From an uncultured Clostridia bacterium (GTDB taxonomy: Bacteria > Bacillota > Clostridia > Christensenellales > QALW01), in contig CAKRZX010000005.1 of the NCBI GenBank assembly GCA_934434555.1, positions 1 through 64,000 of the forward strand: DNA of 64,000 bases, written 5' to 3'. The notes below the pieces were generated by a model. The model had not been told where the DNA came from, did no database searches, and was given only the letters and a program-made list of their open reading frames with translations. The stretch's first letter is position 1; each line of letters begins with the position of its first letter. Shown one piece after another: positions 58,762-64,000 of the stretch. Both the position numbers and the translations under genes were made by a program.

Positions 58762-60983
58762 AATTTGCCCTTGTAACGGTTGATGTTTCAAGCCGTGACG
58801 TTGACAGGCTGTTTACTTATGCCGTTCCCGAAAATATGAATGTTGAAATCGGGGCACGCGTAAGGGTGCCCTTCGGCGCTCAGGGAATTATCGACGGCTA
58901 CGTTTTGGGCCTGACCGATGAATGCAATATTCCGAAAAACAGAATAAAAAGCATTTTTTCATCGGAAGGCGACGTTCCTGTTTTGACAGAAGAGCAGATT
59001 TTTCTTGCGCAGTGGATAAAAAAGAAGTACCACGCTGTTGCAAGCGACGCGGTGCGCCTGTTTGTGCCCGGCGAAGTCCGCGGCGGCACAAAGCCGAAAA
59101 CAGTGCAGATTGTCCGCTTTAACGGCGACAGGGAACAGGCGGAAATGATTCTTTCGTCGCTTAAACCCGGCACAAAAGCGTACAGGATAATTTCACTGCT
59201 TGCCGAAGCGGGCGAAATGGAAAAATCGAATCTCAATAAAATTATAGGCGGCTGTTACGAACCTCTTAAAAAATTTATTGCCGACGGAACGGTGGAAAGT
59301 TATTCCGAAACTGTTCAAAGGTCACCGTACCTTAACATCACGCCGGAACACGCAGAGTGGCTTAACCTGAACAGCGGGCAAAAATCGGTGCTCAATGCCA
59401 TTCTTACTTCACGCGACACCTTTACGCCTTTTTTACTGCACGGCGTTACGGGTTCGGGCAAAACGGAAGTATATATGCGCGCCATAAACAATGTGGTGCA
59501 GAACGGGAAAACGGCGCTTGTGCTTGTTCCCGAGATTTCACTTACCCCGCAAACAGTGCTTAATTTCAGAAAAAAATTGGGCGACGGTATTGCGGTGCTG
59601 CATTCGGCACTCAGCCAGGGCGAAAGATACGACGAATGGCGGCGAATCCGCACGGGAAAAGCAAAGATAGTTATCGGTGTGCGTTCGGCGGTGTTTGCGC
59701 CGCTTGAAAATTTAGGGTTGATTATTGTTGACGAAGAGCACGAAACGTCCTATATTTCCGATACGCACCCGCGCTATGATGCGGTTGAGGTTGCAATCAG
59801 ACGCGCAAAATACAATAACTGTCCCATAGTGCTTGGCAGTGCAACGCCGTCGGTTATAAGATATTACCGCGCTTTGCACGGCGAATACAAATTGCTTGAA
59901 ATGAACGGGCGCGCCAACGGCCATCCGCTTCCGCCTGTGGATATTGTGGATATGACGGCGGAGTTTTCAAGCGGAAACAGAACGATATTTTCCCGCAAAC
60001 TCTATTCGGCTATGAATGAAACGCTTGCGAAAAATCAGCAGCTTATGCTTTTTTTGAACAGGCGCGGATATTCAAGTTTTGTTATGTGCCGTGCCTGCGG
60101 CGAAACGGTTACGTGCCAAAACTGCGACGTTTCGCTTACATATCACAGCACTGTTGACAAACTTCGCTGCCACTATTGCGGCTATGAAATCCCCATGCCG
60201 AAAGTCTGCCCGAATTGCGGCAGTAAGTTTATAAAGCAGTTCGGTGCGGGAACACAAAAAGTAGAAGAAGAATTTCAGCGCCTGTTTCCGGGTAAAACAA
60301 CCGTAAGGATGGATGTTGATACCACCCGCGGCAGAGATGCGCATTACAAATTGCTTAAAAAACTTGCTTCCGGTGAAGCGCAGGCACTAATCGGCACGCA
60401 GATGATTGCAAAGGGGCACGATTTTCCGCTTGTTACGCTTGTGGGCGTGGTCGTTGCCGACGGAATGCTTAAACTGCCCGATTACAGAAGCCGTGAAAGA
60501 ACCTTTTCGCTTCTTACTCAGGTTTCGGGGCGCGCGGGTCGTGCCGAAAATGAGGGCAGAGTTATAATTCAGACATATGCGCCGAAGCATTTTGTTATAG
60601 AATGTGCACAGAAACAGGATTACAAGGCCTTTTATCAAAAGGAAATCGAAGAGCGCAAAGCAATGTGGTATCCGCCGTTTTCAAGGCTTATCCGCATTCT
60701 TTACACATGTTCGGATTCCGAAAAGGCGTTTAATGCGTCGGTTGAAGCATACGACAGGATAAGGGAAATTCTTAAAAATAAAAAAGAGCAGATTCTGTAT
60801 GCACAGCGTTCGCAGGCACCTATCGGACGCATTAACGAAATGTACAGGCAGCAGATTTTAATAAAATTAAAGGAAACGGACGAGACGGACGGAATTGAAA
60901 GCGCAGTTTACGCTGCAATAGATAATATTGCTTTCGGCGACCTTTACTGTGATATTCAGATTAACCCCGTTACAATGTTTTAA
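58758..60983 (+). CDS. priA: Primosomal protein N' (PriA helicase)
   Basis: A 741-residue replication restart helicase. Walker A LHGVTGSGKTEVYMR around residue 230, DEEH box VDEEHETSY, and between the helicase lobes a zinc-binding region with eight Cys (CRACGETVTCQNC, CHYCGYEIPMPKVCPNCG). Motif VI region SQVSGRAGRAEN is present as LLTQVSGRAGRAEN. GTG 58758 overlaps the rpoZ stop (GTGA). Full length. Confidence 0.96.
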   Translation: MKFALVTVDVSSRDVDRLFTYAVPENMNVEIGARVRVPFGAQGIIDGYVLGLTDECNIPKNRIKSIFSSEGDVPVLTEEQIFLAQWIKKKYHAVASDAVRLFVPGEVRGGTKPKTVQIVRFNGDREQAEMILSSLKPGTKAYRIISLLAEAGEMEKSNLNKIIGGCYEPLKKFIADGTVESYSETVQRSPYLNITPEHAEWLNLNSGQKSVLNAILTSRDTFTPFLLHGVTGSGKTEVYMRAINNVVQNGKTALVLVPEISLTPQTVLNFRKKLGDGIAVLHSALSQGERYDEWRRIRTGKAKIVIGVRSAVFAPLENLGLIIVDEEHETSYISDTHPRYDAVEVAIRRAKYNNCPIVLGSATPSVIRYYRALHGEYKLLEMNGRANGHPLPPVDIVDMTAEFSSGNRTIFSRKLYSAMNETLAKNQQLMLFLNRRGYSSFVMCRACGETVTCQNCDVSLTYHSTVDKLRCHYCGYEIPMPKVCPNCGSKFIKQFGAGTQKVEEEFQRLFPGKTTVRMDVDTTRGRDAHYKLLKKLASGEAQALIGTQMIAKGHDFPLVTLVGVVVADGMLKLPDYRSRERTFSLLTQVSGRAGRAENEGRVIIQTYAPKHFVIECAQKQDYKAFYQKEIEERKAMWYPPFSRLIRILYTCSDSEKAFNASVEAYDRIREILKNKKEQILYAQRSQAPIGRINEMYRQQILIKLKETDETDGIESAVYAAIDNIAFGDLYCDIQINPVTMF

Positions 60984-60994
60984 GAGGAAGATTT

Positions 60995-61450
60995 ATGGCT
61001 ATAAGAAATATTTTGAAAGATACCGAACCGCTTTTAAGAAAAAAATGCCGCGAAGTTGAGAAGATAGACGACAGAATCATCACGCTTATCGACGATATGA
61101 AAGAAACGCTTGCAACTGCAAACGGTGTGGGGCTTGCCGCACCGCAGGTGGGAATCCTTAAAAGAATCATTATTGTTGATACAGGTGAAGAGATTCTTGA
61201 ACTCATAAACCCCGTAATAACAAAGCAATCGGGTCATCAGGACAGCTTTGAAGGCTGTTTAAGCGTGCCCGGAGTCCGCGGACATGTTGACAGGCCGAAG
61301 AAAGTTACCGTACAGGGCTATGACAGGGAAGGAAATCTTATGGAGTACAAGGCACAGGATTTTGTTGCTACGATTTTCTGCCACGAATGCGATCATTTGG
61401 ACGGCATTCTTTTTACCGATAAGGCAACGAGGCTCGGGCAGGATGATTGA
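60995..61450 (+). CDS. def: Peptide deformylase
   Basis: A 151-residue metalloprotease that removes the formyl group of new proteins. The three motifs are present: GVGLAAPQVG, EGCLSVPG (Cys metal ligand; EGCLS), and HECDHLDG (two His ligands and catalytic Glu). ATG 60995 is behind AGAGGAAG. Overlaps fmt by 8 bases, the natural deformylase-formyltransferase pair. Confidence 0.97.
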   Translation: MAIRNILKDTEPLLRKKCREVEKIDDRIITLIDDMKETLATANGVGLAAPQVGILKRIIIVDTGEEILELINPVITKQSGHQDSFEGCLSVPGVRGHVDRPKKVTVQGYDREGNLMEYKAQDFVATIFCHECDHLDGILFTDKATRLGQDD

Positions 61451-62381
61451 TATTGTTTTTCTGGGCACACCGGATTTTGCCGTTGCAAGCCTTAAAGCCC
61501 TTGTTGAAAACGGCTATAACGTAAAGGCGGTATTCACTCAGCCCGACAGACCCAAAGGGCGCGGAAACAAACTTGCGTTTTCTCCCGTAAAGGAATACGC
61601 GATATCAAAAAACATTCCCGTTTTTCAGCCGACAAAAATAAGGCTTGAAGAAAATGCGAAAATTCTTAAAGACCTTAACTGCGACCTTATGGTCACAGCC
61701 GCTTTCGGGCAGATTCTGTCAAAAGAAAATCTTGAATCGGCGCGCCTCGGATGCGTTAACGTTCACGCATCACTGCTTCCGGCGTACCGCGGTTCTTCGC
61801 CCATACAGTGGGCGGTTATCAACGGTGAAAAGGAAACGGGAATCACCACAATGCTTACCGATATCGGCGTTGATACGGGGGATATTCTGTTACAGGAAAA
61901 ACTTGAAATAGGCAAAAACGAAACTGCCGGCGAACTGTTTGAACGCCTTGCAGCGCTCGGTGCCGAAACGCTTATAAAAACCGTAAGAATGATTGAAAGC
62001 GGTACGGTTAAACCCATAAAACAGGACGAAAGCAAGGCGACCCATTATCCTATGCTTGATAAAAAGAACGCCTGTATCGATTTTAACAAAACAGCCGAAG
62101 AAATTCACAATTTCGTGCGCGGGCTGAATCCTTGGCCCGTTGCGTGGGCAAAATGCGGCGAAGATATAATTAAAGTTTATTCCGCATCAAAATCGAGCGA
62201 CAAAACAAGCGTCCCCTGCGGGAAAATAATCTGTGCCGACAGTAAAAACGGGCTGAAAGTAGCATGTAAAGACGGCGTTATTTCACTTGATTCCATTCAG
62301 CTTCCCGGGAAAAAAGTTATGGACGCAAAGGCATATTTCTTGGGAAATTCATTAAAATCGGACGAAATGACAAATGGATAA
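61443..62381 (+). CDS. fmt: Methionyl-tRNA formyltransferase
   Basis: A 312-residue enzyme that formylates initiator Met-tRNA with 10-formyl-THF. Signatures are VFLGTPDFAVASLKAL, DLMVTAAFGQIL, the catalytic NVHASLLPAYRGSSPIQWA and ITTMLTDIGVDTGDILLQ, then the C-terminal domain for tRNA (HNFVRGLNPWPVAWA). ATG 61443 overlaps the def stop region by 8 bases; the longer frame upstream is antisense-free but inside def. Overlaps rsmB by 8. Confidence 0.97.
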   Translation: MIDIVFLGTPDFAVASLKALVENGYNVKAVFTQPDRPKGRGNKLAFSPVKEYAISKNIPVFQPTKIRLEENAKILKDLNCDLMVTAAFGQILSKENLESARLGCVNVHASLLPAYRGSSPIQWAVINGEKETGITTMLTDIGVDTGDILLQEKLEIGKNETAGELFERLAALGAETLIKTVRMIESGTVKPIKQDESKATHYPMLDKKNACIDFNKTAEEIHNFVRGLNPWPVAWAKCGEDIIKVYSASKSSDKTSVPCGKIICADSKNGLKVACKDGVISLDSIQLPGKKVMDAKAYFLGNSLKSDEMTNG

Positions 62382-63651
62382 GGCAAGAAAAAAAGCATTT
62401 TTACTGCTTGAAGAAATTTTAAGAGACAGCAAATATTCAAATCTTGCGCTTAAAGACGGACTTGACGGCTTTGATGAACGGGACAGGGCGTTTATCTGCG
62501 CTCTTGTTTACGGCACGCTTGATAAACTTATAAATCTTGATTATATCATTTCCCTTTACGCACGCGGCAGAATCCAGCCGAAAATCAGGAACATTTTAAG
62601 AATCAGCATATATCAGATAATGTATATGGAGCGCGTACCCGATTTTTCAGCCGTTAAATGCGGTGTGGATTTGTGTGAGAACATCGGCAAGGGAATGCTC
62701 AAAGGCTACGTAAACGGCGTTTTAAGGTCGGTTGCGAAAAATAAGGACAATATAGAATATCCGAAAGACAGGGTAGGATATATTTCAAAAAAATATTCAT
62801 ATCCGGAATTTCTTGTTAAGGAATTTATACTTGAACGGGGCGATACGGCTGCGGAAAGGTTCTGTGCTTTTGAGGGCGACCATGAAACTTCCGTGCGCGT
62901 TTTCGGCGACGATTTTGCAAAAACAATGGTGCGTCATCACGGCAGGCATGCATTATATTTTGACAACTTCTTCTATACAAAAGATATGAACGGATTGACG
63001 GAAGATAAAGCGTGCTTTATACAAAGCGAGGCTTCATATGCGGCATGCCTTGCGCTTTCGGCAAAGGAAAATGAGCGGATCCTCGATGCCTGTGCAGCAC
63101 CGGGAGGGAAAACGGTGTGCATCGCGTCAATGATTAATTCGGGCGAAATTGTCGCCTGCGATAAGCACCCTCACAGGGTTGAACTGATAAAGAAAAACAT
63201 TCAGCGTGCGGGAGCGGAAAACACGGTAAGCGCGATTTGCGCAGACTGGACGGAAGATAACGGTTTGGGCGAATTCGACCGCATTCTTGTCGATGCACCG
63301 TGCAGCGGGCTCGGCGTTCTGGGAAAAAAACCGGAAATTAAAAATACCGTTACGGAGCAGGGCTTAAAAGAAATTGAATACTTACAGTATTCGATACTCA
63401 GCAACGCCGCAAAGCATCTTAAAAGAGGCGGAATTCTTGTTTACAGTACATGTACGGTGAGAAACGGAGAAAACATAGGCGTTGTTGAAAAGTTCCTTAA
63501 AGAAAACGCCGATTTTTCGCTTGATTCGCTTTCGGGACTTTTGGGTGAAAAGTTTGAAAACGGCAAAGAGTTAAAAAAGGGATTTTTGCAACTTTATCCC
63601 GAAATTGACCTGACGGACGGATTTTTTATAGCAAGGATGAAGAAAAATTGA
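62374..63651 (+). CDS. rsmB: 16S rRNA (cytosine 967-C5) methyltransferase
   Basis: A 425-residue enzyme. The N-terminal NusB-like RNA-binding domain spans about residues 1-140 (RAFICALVYGTLDKL, ISIYQIMYMERVPDFSAV, YVNGVLRSV). The SAM-dependent methyltransferase follows with ILDACAAPGGKTVCIASM, the motif IV VDAPCSGLGVLGKKPE (catalytic Cys in PCS), and YSTCTVRNGENIGVV with the second Cys (TC). ATG 62374 overlaps fmt by 8; the stop overlaps the rlmN TTG start. Confidence 0.95.
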   Translation: MDKARKKAFLLLEEILRDSKYSNLALKDGLDGFDERDRAFICALVYGTLDKLINLDYIISLYARGRIQPKIRNILRISIYQIMYMERVPDFSAVKCGVDLCENIGKGMLKGYVNGVLRSVAKNKDNIEYPKDRVGYISKKYSYPEFLVKEFILERGDTAAERFCAFEGDHETSVRVFGDDFAKTMVRHHGRHALYFDNFFYTKDMNGLTEDKACFIQSEASYAACLALSAKENERILDACAAPGGKTVCIASMINSGEIVACDKHPHRVELIKKNIQRAGAENTVSAICADWTEDNGLGEFDRILVDAPCSGLGVLGKKPEIKNTVTEQGLKEIEYLQYSILSNAAKHLKRGGILVYSTCTVRNGENIGVVEKFLKENADFSLDSLSGLLGEKFENGKELKKGFLQLYPEIDLTDGFFIARMKKN

Positions 63652-64000
63652 AACTGCTTAATCTTTCAAAAACAGAATCTGAGGAACTTGCGGTTGCTTT
63701 GGGTGAGGCAAAATTTCGCGGTTCGCAACTTTATTCGGGTTTGCAGTCAGGAAAAAGCATTGAAAACATAAATATTTCAAAGTCTTTCAGGGAAAAAATT
63801 GAAGAAAACGGCTATACCGTGGGCGGAGCGGAGATTTACGAAAAATTCGTTTCAAAAATTGACGGTACTGTAAAATACTTATATAAATTAGAGGACGGTA
63901 ATATAATAGAAGGCGTGCTTATGCACTATAAGTACGGCAACACTCTTTGCGTTTCAACACAGGTTGGGTGCCGTATGGGCTGCGCGTTCTGTGCGTCAAC
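63648..64000 (+). CDS. rlmN: 23S rRNA (adenine 2503-C2)-methyltransferase, 5' part
   Basis: Cut by the window end; 117 codons visible. The TTG at 63648 overlaps the rsmB stop (TTGA). The N-terminal accessory domain reads KFRGSQLYSGLQ, followed by EGVLMHYKYGNTLCVSTQVGC and the radical-SAM CxxxCxxC motif CRMGCAFC. It methylates A2503 and some tRNAs. This is the expected place after rsmB in Firmicutes. Confidence 0.95.
   Translation, partial: MKLLNLSKTESEELAVALGEAKFRGSQLYSGLQSGKSIENINISKSFREKIEENGYTVGGAEIYEKFVSKIDGTVKYLYKLEDGNIIEGVLMHYKYGNTLCVSTQVGCRMGCAFCAS

Overview
The window is a contiguous piece of a low-to-mid GC Firmicutes chromosome, most likely an uncultured gut Clostridia (Oscillospirales/Christensenellales-like). 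This rests on: AddAB instead of RecBCD, RemA, an ECF sigma/RsgI-like pair, a PFL (DUF711)-ACT pair, a DUF4364 gene, the MEP isoprenoid pathway, frequent TTG starts behind strong GGAGG ribosome sites, and the classic Firmicutes gene orders rpsB-tsf-pyrH-frr-uppS-cdsA-dxr-rseP-ispG and yicC-remA-gmk-rpoZ-priA-def-fmt-rsmB-rlmN. No phage, insertion sequence, CRISPR array or rRNA was seen. Most of the window is core chromosome with short intergenic gaps, clear sigma-A type promoters (TTGACA-like, 17-nt spacer, TATAAT) and compact hairpin terminators.

Layout. 1-465: non-coding tandem repeat (two copies, 229-bp period). 466-3794 (minus): DUF4364 protein, a histidine-less HPr-like protein and a GH78-like glycosidase. 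3.9-6.6 kb: rpsO and pnp. 6.7-8.9 kb: GH36 alpha-galactosidase. 9.0-16.9 kb: translation, membrane and isoprenoid genes from rpsB to ispG, with a candidate structured rpsB leader. 16.9-20.4 kb (minus): six-gene operon (membrane protein, USP, ACT, PFL, two further membrane proteins). 20.6-29.6 kb (minus): HtrA protease, rpsF-ssb-rpsR, addBA. 29.8-36.2 kb: prfC, the glycolytic run pgk-tpiA-gpmI, a DUF4282 gene, rplM-rpsI.

36.3-52.4 kb is the accessory part. An AraC regulator is divergent from a U32-like protein followed by three paralogous iron-sulfur proteins of the QueG/reductive-dehalogenase superfamily with a cupin between them (37.2-41.5 kb); the two transcription units share one fully interlocked promoter palindrome. 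Then come an ECF sigma factor with an RsgI/PepSY protein, tRNA-Arg(CCT), a PocR-AraC regulator divergent from a FucI-like isomerase plus ketose 3-epimerase, an AEC transporter, tRNA-Thr(GGT), two SGNH hydrolases, and a NitT/TauT-type ABC transporter split by one of those hydrolases on the opposite strand.

52.5-64.0 kb returns to core genes: pcrA-ligA, then yicC-remA-gmk-rpoZ-priA-def-fmt-rsmB-rlmN, with rlmN cut by the window end.

The most unusual locus is the RDase-like/U32/cupin cluster at 37.2-41.5 kb. All functional calls are from reading translations and motifs; no database search was run.
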